Below are positions 1 to 6,080 of a stretch of 8,209 nt of DNA, piece after piece. Each line of letters starts with the position of its first letter. Position 1 is the stretch's first letter. The notes under the pieces are model-generated. The model worked only from the letters and a program-made list of their open reading frames with translations, had not been told where the DNA came from and made no database searches. Source of the stretch: Acidobacteriaceae bacterium (GTDB taxonomy: Bacteria; Acidobacteriota; Terriglobia; Terriglobales; Acidobacteriaceae); NCBI GenBank assembly GCA_030838305.1, contig JAUTWY010000114.1, forward strand, positions 1-8,209. Direction: 5' to 3'. The position numbers and the translations under genes were made by a program.

Positions 1-136
1 GACCAACTGGTTCTAGTAGCCCCGCAGTAAGAGAAAGGAATTTGAGCCACGGGCTGGGTTGGAAACAATAGGATCCTACGCTGCATCCTGGCCGGGCGCG
101 AACAAAACGCGTCGGCAAGGCAAAGGCATAATCCCC

Positions 137-165
137 TTGACATTCGCCTTCCCTTCGCCAACAAT
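137..165 (+). promoter_or_regulatory. Candidate lexA promoter (possibly leaderless)
   Basis: A perfect TTGACA -35 hexamer lies at 137-142, followed by a 17-base spacer and AACAAT at 160-165, which matches four of six bases of TATAAT. A start six or seven bases after the -10 falls on or next to the lexA ATG at 172. No Shine-Dalgarno-like purine run lies between 150 and 171. The rest of 1-171 holds no gene I can support and no clear LexA box of the GAAC-N4-GTTC or CTG-N10-CAG type. Confidence 0.45.
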
Positions 166-171
166 ACCGGC

Positions 172-792
172 ATGGCGATCACACGCAGGCAGCGCGAAGT
201 CTATGACTTCATCTCCCGCTTCGTGGCGGAGCATCAATACTCTCCGTCGTTTGAAGAGATTGGCAACGGGCTGGATCTGAATTCGCTGGCTACGGTGCAC
301 AAGCACATCACCAACCTCGAGAAAAAAGGATTGCTCACGCGCGACTACAATCGCAGCCGCTCCATCGACTTGCTCCCGCCCAAGGGACGGCTTAAGCAAT
401 CGATGAGCGTGAACACGGGGCTGGTGCTGCCACTGCTGGGCCGCATTGCCGCCGGCCAGCCCATTGAAGCGATCGAAGACCCGCAGACCATCTCTCTCGC
501 CGACTTTGTGCGTTCGAAAGAAGTGTTCGTGCTCGAAGTGCGCGGCAATTCCATGCAGGATGAAGCCATCCTTGACGGCGACTACGTTCTCGTCGAGAAA
601 CTGAAGACCGCGCACAACGGCGATATCGTGGTCGCGGTGGTTAATAAAGATGATGCCACGCTCAAGCGCTTCTACCGCGAGGGCGACAACATCCGGCTAC
701 AACCCTCCAACGCGGAAATGAAGCCGATCATCGTTCCGGCGGAATCGGTGGAAGTGCAGGGACGGGTGATCGGCGTGTTGAGAAAGTATTGA
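172..792 (+). CDS. lexA: LexA repressor (SOS regulator, S24 autoprotease)
   Basis: LexA is the transcriptional repressor of the SOS DNA-damage regulon. RecA on single-stranded DNA stimulates it to cleave itself, which lifts repression. The 206-residue protein is close to the usual family length. The N-terminus (about residues 1-66) is the winged helix-turn-helix, beginning MAITRRQREVYDFI and including YSPSFEEIG and SLATVHKHITNLEKKGLL. The C-terminal peptidase domain has the scissile bond Ala94-Gly95 within GRIAAGQPI, the nucleophile Ser127 in RGNSM, and the general-base Lys165 in ATLKRF, so autocleavage should work. The start at 172 matches the conserved LexA N-terminus, although no ribosome-binding site precedes it. 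It converges with trxA and is the only gene of its transcript in view. No operator could be identified, so autoregulation is assumed from the family. Confidence 0.97.
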   Translation: MAITRRQREVYDFISRFVAEHQYSPSFEEIGNGLDLNSLATVHKHITNLEKKGLLTRDYNRSRSIDLLPPKGRLKQSMSVNTGLVLPLLGRIAAGQPIEAIEDPQTISLADFVRSKEVFVLEVRGNSMQDEAILDGDYVLVEKLKTAHNGDIVVAVVNKDDATLKRFYREGDNIRLQPSNAEMKPIIVPAESVEVQGRVIGVLRKY

Positions 793-820
793 AGGCTGAG
801 TCCCCGTTTCCAGTTTCTCG

Positions 821-859
821 CAAAAGACAAAACGCACGCGACTCATACGTCCGCGTGCG
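821..859 (-). terminator. Intrinsic terminator of trxA
   Basis: A perfect 8-bp inverted repeat, CGCACGCG (833-840) with CGCGTGCG (852-859), has an 11-base loop. Read on the minus strand, the stem is followed by TTTTGTCTTTT (832 down to 822), the expected U-rich tail, about 30 bases after the trxA stop. On the plus strand only a weak T-rich stretch follows, so it may stop lexA transcripts less efficiently. Confidence 0.65.
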
Positions 860-891
860 CTTGATGTTTAAGCCAGAAGCTAGAAGCTGTT

Positions 892-1224
892 TTACCCAAT
901 GTGCCGATCAATCGCCTGCGCGATTGCGTCCTTCGGACGATAGCCAACCAGTTGCTCCACCACTTGGCCACCCTTGAAGACCAGCAGCGTTGGGATGCCG
1001 GTGACTTTGTAGCGCATGGGAGTGGAGCTGTTGGCGTCGACATCCATCTTGCCAACTTTGAGTTTGCCTTGATAGTCCTTGGCCAACTCATCCACGATGG
1101 GGGCGAGAGCGCGGCAGGGGCCGCACCATGTCGCCCAGAAGTCCACCAGCACGGGCTGATCTGATTTCAACACATCCTGATCGAAGTTTGCGTCGGTAAC
1201 TTCGACAATTCCATTGCCTGCCAT
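892..1224 (-). CDS. trxA: Thioredoxin
   Basis: This is a small cytoplasmic dithiol-disulfide oxidoreductase. It reduces protein disulfides and recycles ribonucleotide reductase, peroxiredoxins and methionine sulfoxide reductases, with electrons from thioredoxin reductase. The 110-residue protein is a single thioredoxin fold of typical length. The active site WCGPC is at residues 33-37, the buried Asp of the family is Asp28 in VLVDFWA, and the cis-proline is Pro78 in TGIPT. There is no signal peptide, so it is not a periplasmic Tlp/Dsb protein. An in-frame start 15 codons upstream (1269) exists, but the ATG at 1224 is preceded by AGGAG with a 7-base spacer and gives the standard N-terminus. 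It lies 169 bases downstream of the cytochrome c gene on the same strand, so it may be co-transcribed or have its own promoter. A GATAAT-like -10 at 1336-1341 (minus) has no convincing -35. Confidence 0.96.
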   Translation of the reverse strand: MAGNGIVEVTDANFDQDVLKSDQPVLVDFWATWCGPCRALAPIVDELAKDYQGKLKVGKMDVDANSSTPMRYKVTGIPTLLVFKGGQVVEQLVGYRPKDAIAQAIDRHIG

Positions 1225-1231
1225 ATTCCTT

Positions 1232-1236
1232 CTCCT
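1232..1236 (-). promoter_or_regulatory. Ribosome-binding site that fixes the trxA start
   Basis: AGGAG on the minus strand lies seven bases before the ATG at 1224, within an AGGAGAAGGA purine run. This favours the 110-residue thioredoxin over the longer in-frame reading that begins at 1269. Confidence 0.8.
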
Positions 1237-1372
1237 GGTTGTCACGTCGCTTGTCGGCGGACGCTCCATCGAGCGGTCGTAGCCGGGCCGGGCGATCTAT
1301 CTCGAATAAGTGCTTGCCCTCTTAGGGGCACTACCATTATCGCACTTCGGTTTGATGCCGGTGGGAGTCGGA

Positions 1373-1389
1373 AGGTCGCAAAACGACCT
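1373..1389. repeat. Short inverted repeat after the cytochrome c gene
   Basis: A perfect 6-bp inverted repeat, AGGTCG (1373-1378) and CGACCT (1384-1389), encloses a 5-base loop. It begins 4 bases past the cytochrome c stop codon on the minus strand. No T-run follows, so it is not a standard intrinsic terminator. It could protect the 3' end of the message or reduce read-through into trxA. Confidence 0.4.
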
Positions 1390-1393
1390 GCGG

Positions 1394-1843
1394 TCACTGA
1401 GGAGGGTTTTCCGCCGGTCCGAGGGACTTGAGATAAGTCACAATCTGCCAACGCTGCGGTTCGGGCAGCTTTGACCACACGGGCATTCCGCGGCGGACTA
1501 CGCCATTAGTAAGAATCCAGAACAGCGTGCCCGGGGTGGAACGCTGAACTTCCTCAGCCCGCAAGCTTGGACCCTTGCGGCCTCCCTCGGCGGTTTGGCC
1601 ATGACACTCGGCACAGCGCAACTCAAAAAGCTTGGCGCCCGCAGCCGCGGCATCGGGATCGCCTTCCAGCGGATTGCGCCGCCGAACAGCATTCTTTGGC
1701 GCCTTTAACAGTTCGGCGTAGACCGAACGATCCGTATTCGGAGCAACGGACGCTTCTTTCTGCGCAGTCGCACGACAAACAACCGACACCAGGATCACCA
1801 ACCCCGCCGGAATCCTTTTCACACGACCTGTGATCCGCATCAT
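1394..1843 (-). CDS. Secreted monohaem c-type cytochrome
   Basis: This is a predicted periplasmic electron carrier of 149 residues with one covalently bound haem. An N-terminal signal sequence is visible: a basic region (RITGRVKR), a hydrophobic core at about residues 12-23, and a Sec-type cleavage site ATA|Q after residue 27. Cys23 does not sit in a good lipobox. The haem-binding CxxCH is CAECH at residues 77-81, and Met120 in RRGMPVW is the likely axial ligand. The C-terminal helix around RWQIVTYLKSL (131-141) is typical of class I cytochrome c domains. The start codon overlaps the stop codon of the upstream barrel gene as ATGA, which indicates translational coupling. Another ATG follows immediately, so the start could be one codon later. 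The redox partner and pathway are unknown. Linkage to a barrel protein suggests a role at the cell envelope, which is inference. Confidence 0.88.
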   Translation of the reverse strand: MMRITGRVKRIPAGLVILVSVVCRATAQKEASVAPNTDRSVYAELLKAPKNAVRRRNPLEGDPDAAAAGAKLFELRCAECHGQTAEGGRKGPSLRAEEVQRSTPGTLFWILTNGVVRRGMPVWSKLPEPQRWQIVTYLKSLGPAENPPQ

Positions 1844-2802
1844 GGTTTATTTTCCCCGAAAAATCGGCTGATCAGTGCGCCAAATCCTGAGAATTCGCGT
1901 GAGACGCCCCAGCGTAGCAAGAAACGGTGGCTATTGTCGTTCAATCCAAAACCTGTTGACAGGCGAAGGGTCCACTCCGACGGCAGGTTCCAGGCAACAA
2001 CCGGCGCCAGATAGTGCGACGTATCGTGCAAGCCGAAGCTGTGACGGTCTCCGAGGCCGCCATACATCTCGACGCCCGCAACGAAATTCTCGAGGCAAAA
2101 ACTGCAACGTTTGGCGGAGGCTCGTAAGACCAGTGGGCGGCCCGCCCCGACAGCGTAGCCGAACTCCCAGGGATCTCCGCCGGTAAGATTCTTGGTGGCG
2201 ATTGTGTTTTCGGCGAAGTTCCAATTCCTGAAAGTTTTCGAAAGCAGCAGCTTGAATTCAAGTTCGTGATTGTGCTCCTTCCGCCCGAGAGCATTGGGGA
2301 CAGCATGATCGGATTCGACGTCGTGGCCTTCCACTTCTTTCATGATTTTGTCGGCGCCGTTGATCTGCTCGTATTCGACGTAGAGTACAGGATTGATGAA
2401 GTGCTCGCGCTGGAGCGGGCGGAATCGATTCTCCACGCGAAAACCCGTGACAATCGTGCTTTCGCCAAAAGTCGTTTGGCCCTCAAGGTAGAGTTCTGTG
2501 GTCCACCAGGCAGTAGCCCCGTATTCCAGTTCGGCCCAGAAGGCGTGAAAGTCGTTGCCGCCACGCTGCGTGCCGAAGGTTGAAAAGTACTCCACTTCGA
2601 GGCTGCCGGGTTCCTCCAGATAATGATCGTAGGTAACGATATAGGGACTTTCCTGCGCCTGCGCCGGCGCCGGAAGTGCGAACCCAGAGGCGATGAGGGC
2701 TAGCGCAAGGCAAGCCAGGTTCACGGCGGGGCGCGAATTCAAGCGAGACCGGGTGCGTACGCGATTCGAAGAAGGCGACCTGAATTTGACATTCACAACC
2801 AC
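1840..2802 (-). CDS. Predicted outer-membrane beta-barrel protein of unknown function
   Basis: I recognise no named family with confidence. The 320-residue product has a long basic N-region, a hydrophobic core at about residues 26-43, and a signal peptidase site AQA|Q after residue 49. The mature part alternates polar and aromatic/hydrophobic residues in short strands, such as SLEVEYFSTFG, WWTTELYLEGQ and WTLRLSTGFGLN. It has no long hydrophobic helix, as expected for a transmembrane or outer-membrane barrel. A His/Asp/Glu-rich stretch near residues 158-180 (GHDVESDHAVP, KEHNHELE) could be a loop that binds metal. A CxxC (CSFC) occurs in the second half without a following His, so it is not a haem site. 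The start is GTG at 2802. A second GTG at 2796 has better spacing from the upstream GAGGG, so the start is uncertain by two codons. It is the first gene of a pair with cytochrome c and is divergent from a Fur-family gene, which suggests metal- or redox-linked expression (inference). Confidence 0.75.
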   Translation of the reverse strand: MVVNVKFRSPSSNRVRTRSRLNSRPAVNLACLALALIASGFALPAPAQAQESPYIVTYDHYLEEPGSLEVEYFSTFGTQRGGNDFHAFWAELEYGATAWWTTELYLEGQTTFGESTIVTGFRVENRFRPLQREHFINPVLYVEYEQINGADKIMKEVEGHDVESDHAVPNALGRKEHNHELEFKLLLSKTFRNWNFAENTIATKNLTGGDPWEFGYAVGAGRPLVLRASAKRCSFCLENFVAGVEMYGGLGDRHSFGLHDTSHYLAPVVAWNLPSEWTLRLSTGFGLNDNSHRFLLRWGVSREFSGFGALISRFFGENKP

Positions 2803-2810
2803 CGCCCTCT

Positions 2811-2922
2811 AGTTGCAACTGAGTCGCATCTAAGGTACATTCACGATGTTGCCGGATATTCTCTTGAACCGTCAAGGGCCGGCGGAAGATTCCGTCGCAG
2901 CGCGATTGCGACCAGTTGCGAC
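2811..2922. promoter_or_regulatory. Candidate Fur-family operator cluster in the divergent intergenic region
   Basis: The half-site TGC(G/A)AC or its complement recurs here. TGCAAC (2814-2819) and GTCGCA (2823-2828) form an imperfect 6-3-6 dyad. GTCGCA (2894-2899) and TGCGAC (2907-2912) form a perfect 6-7-6 inverted repeat 19 bases long. A further TGCGAC at 2917-2922 is part of a TTGCGAC direct repeat spaced by 10 bases, one helical turn. AGTTGCAACT (2811-2820) is itself a perfect palindrome. The cluster sits between two divergent genes, one encoding a Fur-family repressor. The repeats are visible; assigning them to this regulator is inference. Confidence 0.45.
2813..2841 (+). promoter_or_regulatory. 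Weak candidate promoter of the Fur-family gene
   Basis: TTGCAA (2813-2818) and TACATT (2836-2841) each match four of six consensus bases and are separated by exactly 17 bases. The -35 overlaps the AGTTGCAACT palindrome, so a repressor bound there would block it. With both hexamers imperfect, chance occurrence is possible. Confidence 0.3.
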
Positions 2923-2929
2923 AAGGAGG
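2923..2929 (+). promoter_or_regulatory. Ribosome-binding site that fixes the Fur-family start
   Basis: A full AAGGAGG lies nine bases before the ATG at 2939. The frame is open back to an ATG at 2846, but that upstream start has no comparable site and would add 31 residues not expected in this family. Confidence 0.85.
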
Positions 2930-2938
2930 ATCGTTCCC

Positions 2939-3385
2939 ATGCCTCTACCCCAAACTGAAACGCCGGGACGGCTGCAAGCTCACTTCGCCAACCGTGGGAT
3001 CCGCATGACCCAGCAGCGGCGAGCCATTCTGCGCGTGGTCGAAACCGCCACCAAACACCTGGATGCCGCCCAACTCTTACGCAAGGCCCAGAAACTGGAT
3101 GCCACCGTCGATCGCAGCACGGTCTACCGAACCCTGCAACTCCTTAAACGACACGGCCTGATCGACGAACTCGACCTGATGCACATCCACGGCGAGGGAC
3201 ACTACTACGAGCGCCGGCTAAATCGCGATCACATCCACATGGCGTGCCTGCGTTGCGGCAAGATCATGGAGTTCGTCAGCGACATTTTCGAGAAGCTGAA
3301 GGGGCAGGTCGAGAAAGACTGCCGGTTCCGCATTGTCGTGTCGCGATTGGAGATCGGCGGATATTGCGCGGCGTGCTCGAAGTAG
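2939..3385 (+). CDS. Fur-family metal-dependent transcriptional repressor
   Basis: This 148-residue regulator binds DNA as a dimer when loaded with a divalent metal. The N-terminal winged helix (about residues 10-92) contains MTQQRRAILRVV and the recognition helix DRSTVYRTLQLLKRHG. The C-terminal dimerisation domain carries the structural zinc site, CxxC at Cys103/Cys106 and CxxC at Cys143/Cys146. The likely regulatory site is His40, Glu91, His98, His100 and Glu111. The spacing from Glu91 to Glu111 equals that of E. coli Fur Glu81-His88-His90-Glu101. At the position where Bacillus PerR has the oxidation-promoting Asp104 this protein has Glu111, which points to metal sensing rather than peroxide sensing. 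Extra histidines (82, 84, 88) leave zinc or nickel possible. It is divergent from the barrel/cytochrome pair, with repeated half-sites between them, so autoregulation and control of that pair are plausible. No specific gene symbol is justified. Confidence 0.93.
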   Translation: MPLPQTETPGRLQAHFANRGIRMTQQRRAILRVVETATKHLDAAQLLRKAQKLDATVDRSTVYRTLQLLKRHGLIDELDLMHIHGEGHYYERRLNRDHIHMACLRCGKIMEFVSDIFEKLKGQVEKDCRFRIVVSRLEIGGYCAACSK

Positions 3386-3401
3386 ACCCACGGAACCAAA
3401 T

Positions 3402-3437
3402 AAAAAAAGCGCCCCGGACTTTTCAGTCAAGGACGCC
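3402..3437 (-). terminator. Intrinsic terminator of the sigma/anti-sigma operon
   Basis: Read on the minus strand, GACT-GAAA-AGTC (3428 to 3417) forms a hairpin with a GAAA tetraloop. One mismatch below it, a 7-bp GC-rich stem with G-U wobbles (GCGTCCT with GGGGCGC) extends the helix, and seven T residues follow (3408 to 3402). It lies about 145 bases after the stop of the anti-sigma gene. It also lies just past the convergent Fur-family stop, but in that direction no T-run follows. I see nothing gene-like in the remainder of 3438-3579, which is less GC-rich than its surroundings. Confidence 0.7.
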
Positions 3438-3579
3438 TCGGCAGCCCTCCCCCAGAACTGCCAAACCACGAAATGGATACTAAGGAACTACTCATTTTGT
3501 GTAAACGTCACTTTGGTAACGGAGATCTTCCTGCTTCTATGCGGGTGCCGGATTGGAAGTTGAAATTAGTTAGAAGGAA

Positions 3580-5007
3580 TTATTGTTGCTTGTGCCAGGT
3601 TTGGCCGTCGTCGGAGGTCAACCAAACCTCGCCGGACGAAGTGGCGACCCTGCCATGCTGCGGATCAGGAAATTCCAAGCTGACAACGTCGCCGGTGAGC
3701 GCGTTGTTTGCTTCTGCCGGCAGCACTCGTGTCCAATGGGCTCCGGAGTCGGGCGAATGATAAAGCATCGCACGGGAGCCACCCGCCCAGACTTCCGTTC
3801 CGAGGGCCGCCACAGCAAGGAATACAAAAGCCGGCCCTCGCTCTTTTTTTTGAAGCTTCTTCTCTCGACCCTGGTCTCTGAGTTCGACGGCGCTTTCCAT
3901 TCGCTCGCCGATATTGACGCCCTCCCAGGTCTTGCCCGCGTCAAACGACCGCTGCAACACTCCGTTGGAGCTGATGCTCCAGCGCGGAGACAGACGCAGA
4001 GCCTTCAGCCTCGCCATGTTCGAAGTCGACACATTGGGCGCTGCTACGGCACTGGCCTGAGATTCCCCGGGCACCGAATCTTTCGCCTTCACAACGTCCA
4101 AATTATTCAACCCCCGATTTTGCGACGGCTGCTCCGCATAATTCTGCGCGACTTGCCCTTGCCCTTGATTTTGCGCAGCGACTGCCTCGCTCTCCGATTG
4201 CAGCTCGACAGTCTGTGGAGCACCCGACACCGCAAGCTGCGGAACCGGGGCGGAAGGTCCCGAGCGAGCGGTTGAATTCTCCGGCGTCGTTGCGAACGCC
4301 GCACCTCTCGCAGTGGGCGCCAATTCCAGGGAGTCGCTCTTAGCCTGGACTTTTTCGTTTTTGTCAGCTTGGCCCAATCCCGACCCAACGCCGCGGAAAA
4401 CTCCGCCCCCTGTCCCGCCTCCCGAACCTGTCTGGTTCATCACCGTAGAAGGCGGAAGGATTGGATTCGGTGATGGAGCGAGATGATTGGCCGTCAGCGC
4501 GCTCTGGGCGCCTGATAGTTTCCGTGTCGGGGTTGGCTTCGCATTCTCCAAGGCTTGCGGAATGTTGCCTCGCACAACCGGTTTCTCGACAGAAGGCTGC
4601 GAACTCTGCAGTGCAATGGCGACCTTTTCCTCCTGCCCCATGCGGGCGGAAACGACCGACGCATTCTGTTGGCTGCGCTGCCTGTATTGCAAAATACCCA
4701 CTGATGTCACCAGTACAACTCCGGCCGCAACGACCGCCCAACGAAGGACAGTCCAGCTTAACCACGCGCCGCCAGCAGCGCGAACTGAACTGGCCGTGGT
4801 GCCAAGTTCGGTTACGGGTTGCGCGAGCGCGACCACTTCGCGGCAATCGCCGCACCGCGCGAGATGCTCCATCACCCGCTCGCGTTCCGACTCCGCCAGC
4901 GATTGCTCGGCAAAAGCGGTCAGCAAGTCGGCGTCGGGATGACCTTTTGCGACTTGAGGCCCTAGCCGTTGCAACCGCGCTTGCACGATTTTTGGAACAT
5001 TCCGCAT
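3580..5007 (-). CDS. Zinc-finger anti-sigma factor with periplasmic BNR/Ycf48-like region
   Basis: This is a predicted single-pass membrane anti-sigma factor of 475 residues, probably holding the sigma factor encoded just upstream. The cytoplasmic N-terminus has the zinc-binding anti-sigma pattern with His23 and His48-x3-Cys52-x2-Cys55. One transmembrane helix spans about residues 86-106 (VLRWAVVAAGVVLVTSVGIL), followed by a basic stretch. Residues about 112-336 form a low-complexity Gln/Ala/Pro/Ser/Gly-rich linker, including GGGTGGGVFRGVGSG (196-210). The C-terminal 139 residues contain three Asp-box motifs of the BNR/Ycf48 type: SFDAGKTW (354-361), SPDSGAHW (418-425) and TSDDGQTW (464-471). 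Such repeats build beta-propeller blades, but three are too few for a complete propeller, so this may be a partial fold or an oligomer. It is unusually long for an anti-sigma factor. Signal sensing by the C-terminal part is inference. The upstream gap from the sigma gene is 78 bases and the Shine-Dalgarno is weak. Confidence 0.85.
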   Translation of the reverse strand: MRNVPKIVQARLQRLGPQVAKGHPDADLLTAFAEQSLAESERERVMEHLARCGDCREVVALAQPVTELGTTASSVRAAGGAWLSWTVLRWAVVAAGVVLVTSVGILQYRQRSQQNASVVSARMGQEEKVAIALQSSQPSVEKPVVRGNIPQALENAKPTPTRKLSGAQSALTANHLAPSPNPILPPSTVMNQTGSGGGTGGGVFRGVGSGLGQADKNEKVQAKSDSLELAPTARGAAFATTPENSTARSGPSAPVPQLAVSGAPQTVELQSESEAVAAQNQGQGQVAQNYAEQPSQNRGLNNLDVVKAKDSVPGESQASAVAAPNVSTSNMARLKALRLSPRWSISSNGVLQRSFDAGKTWEGVNIGERMESAVELRDQGREKKLQKKERGPAFVFLAVAALGTEVWAGGSRAMLYHSPDSGAHWTRVLPAEANNALTGDVVSLEFPDPQHGRVATSSGEVWLTSDDGQTWHKQQ

Positions 5008-5021
5008 TTAAATTCCAGCAC

Positions 5022-5036
5022 AGCGCCTCAGGCGCT
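5022..5036. repeat. Perfect hairpin between sigma and anti-sigma genes
   Basis: AGCGCC (5022-5027) and GGCGCT (5031-5036) form a perfect 6-bp GC-rich inverted repeat with a 3-base loop. It ends 14 bases upstream of the anti-sigma ATG at 5007 on the minus strand. No T-tract follows, so it is not an intrinsic terminator. In the transcript it would sit close to the ribosome-binding region of the anti-sigma gene and could set the sigma to anti-sigma ratio, or it may be one copy of a dispersed palindromic element. Confidence 0.55.
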
Positions 5037-5085
5037 CCCCACCCGTCATTTATGGCCTGCCTGCCGGCACGCCCTGATACCTATC

Positions 5086-5985
5086 TCAATGCTTCTTCTC
5101 TGAGAACGGTGCCGCTGCCGATTCTTGCGCCAGACTGCGGCGAATATTCACTTGCAAATCGCGTACATCCACTTCCAGGGCTTCTTCCGCCTGATGGCGC
5201 GCCATGCCCTGCTGCATCATGCCAACCAGGATTTTCTTCCGCAACGTTCTTGCCAGTTTATCCACCTTGCGGCTGATGGTGGATTCGTGCACCCCCATCA
5301 TGCGTGCGACCTCGGCCAGCGTGCGTCCGTCGAGATAATACGCCGCCAAAACGAACCTGTCTTCGGCAGGCAGCGCGGCCAGGGCCGCGTCGGTCGCGGA
5401 TTCCAGCCGCGAATCCGCAGAGGGAACCTGCTCAGGTTCCGGAGCGGCGAACTGCTCGCCTTCTTCATTTTCTTCTTCCAGGCTGACCAGGCGCTTGGTG
5501 CGGCGGTACCGATTCACGAATTCCTGCGCCAGCACGGTGCGCAGCCAGCCTTCCAGCGATCCCCGCCCGGTGAACGATGAGAGTTTCGAAATGCGTTCAC
5601 CTTCGCGGATGTTCGTGCCGTAGAGCTCGGCATACAAGCTGTCGGCGAGGTCGCGCGCCGCGGAATCTTCGCGGGCGATCCGCAGCGCCGACTGGTAGAG
5701 TTTCTCGCGATACCGGGTAAGAAAAAGTTCCCACGCAGAATTATTGCCTGCCGCGCAGGCGCGGGCGAGTGCAAGTTCTTCTACGCGAAGCGTTCGCAGA
5801 AACGTGCGGACCTCAGATTGAGTCGCTCCGGCGTCCAGATATTTCGTGGCAACGTCACATAAAATTCTTCCGAGACCTTCACAGGTAAGTCCAATCCTCT
5901 CGCAACCGCTCGTCGTATGCAGCTCTGCCTGCAGATCGGCAACTACCGATTGCACTGCGGCGGGGATTGGTTTCGTGGCGCGCAT
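5086..5985 (-). CDS. ECF-type RNA polymerase sigma factor with extended termini
   Basis: This is an alternative sigma-70-family factor that would direct RNA polymerase to a small regulon when released from its anti-sigma partner. In the 299-residue protein, region 2 covers about residues 71-165 (LARACAAGNNSAWELFLTRY, then GSLEGWLRTVLAQEFVNRYRR, including the -10-binding segment). An acidic linker follows (EEENEEGEQFAAPEPEQ). Region 4 covers about 198-252, with its helix-turn-helix in LAEVARMMGVHESTISRKVDKLARTL (split here: LAEVARMMGVHE and STISRKVDKL). Regions 1.1 and 3 are absent, as in ECF factors. Unlike minimal ECF factors of under about 200 residues, it has about 70 extra N-terminal and about 45 extra C-terminal residues of unknown role. 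The ATG at 5985 has no recognisable Shine-Dalgarno. It is the first gene of a pair with the zinc-finger anti-sigma gene and is divergent from the ARPP-1 gene. Confidence 0.9.
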   Translation of the reverse strand: MRATKPIPAAVQSVVADLQAELHTTSGCERIGLTCEGLGRILCDVATKYLDAGATQSEVRTFLRTLRVEELALARACAAGNNSAWELFLTRYREKLYQSALRIAREDSAARDLADSLYAELYGTNIREGERISKLSSFTGRGSLEGWLRTVLAQEFVNRYRRTKRLVSLEEENEEGEQFAAPEPEQVPSADSRLESATDAALAALPAEDRFVLAAYYLDGRTLAEVARMMGVHESTISRKVDKLARTLRKKILVGMMQQGMARHQAEEALEVDVRDLQVNIRRSLAQESAAAPFSEKKH

Positions 5986-5996
5986 GTAGTAGAAGG

Positions 5997-6023
5997 AAGA
6001 GCTGTGTGTAACGGCCCAGTTCC
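5997..6023 (-). promoter_or_regulatory. Speculative ECF-type promoter of the sigma operon
   Basis: On the minus strand, GGAACT (6023 to 6018) resembles the GGAAC -35 used by many ECF sigma factors. It is followed after about 17-18 bases by TCTT (6000 to 5997), a loose match to the ECF -10. Transcription would begin only a few bases before the ATG at 5985, consistent with the missing ribosome-binding site. The match is short and could be chance. Confidence 0.25.
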
Positions 6024-6080
6024 TGATGCTATCAATTCATTAGACGCCTGCAACGTTAATTTTGTCCGCAAGCTGTAACT

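Noticed and set aside
59..280. 73-residue plus-strand open frame before and inside the lexA start
   Set aside because: It begins with TTG, overlaps lexA in another frame, has no ribosome-binding site and no recognisable domain; the lexA reading is far stronger.
76..615. 179-residue minus-strand open frame across lexA
   Set aside because: It lies opposite the unambiguous lexA coding sequence and has no family-like motifs; long antisense frames are common in GC-rich coding DNA.
1314..1329. Hairpin TGCCC-TCTTAG-GGGCA-like upstream of trxA as a terminator
   Set aside because: The stem is about 5 bp with no T-tract on either strand, which is too weak to call.
2846..2938. N-terminal extension of the Fur-family protein from the upstream ATG
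   Set aside because: A full AAGGAGG immediately precedes the ATG at 2939, and the extra 31 residues do not fit the family; this DNA carries the candidate operators.
3473..3760. Small plus-strand frame with Cys-rich stretches between the Fur-family gene and the anti-sigma gene
   Set aside because: It lacks a ribosome-binding site, and its second half lies opposite the 3' end of the anti-sigma gene. The local drop in GC fits an intergenic region.
4461..5276. 271-residue plus-strand frame over the sigma/anti-sigma junction
   Set aside because: It is Arg/Pro/Ser-rich antisense translation of two genes with clear domains, with no start site or motif of its own.
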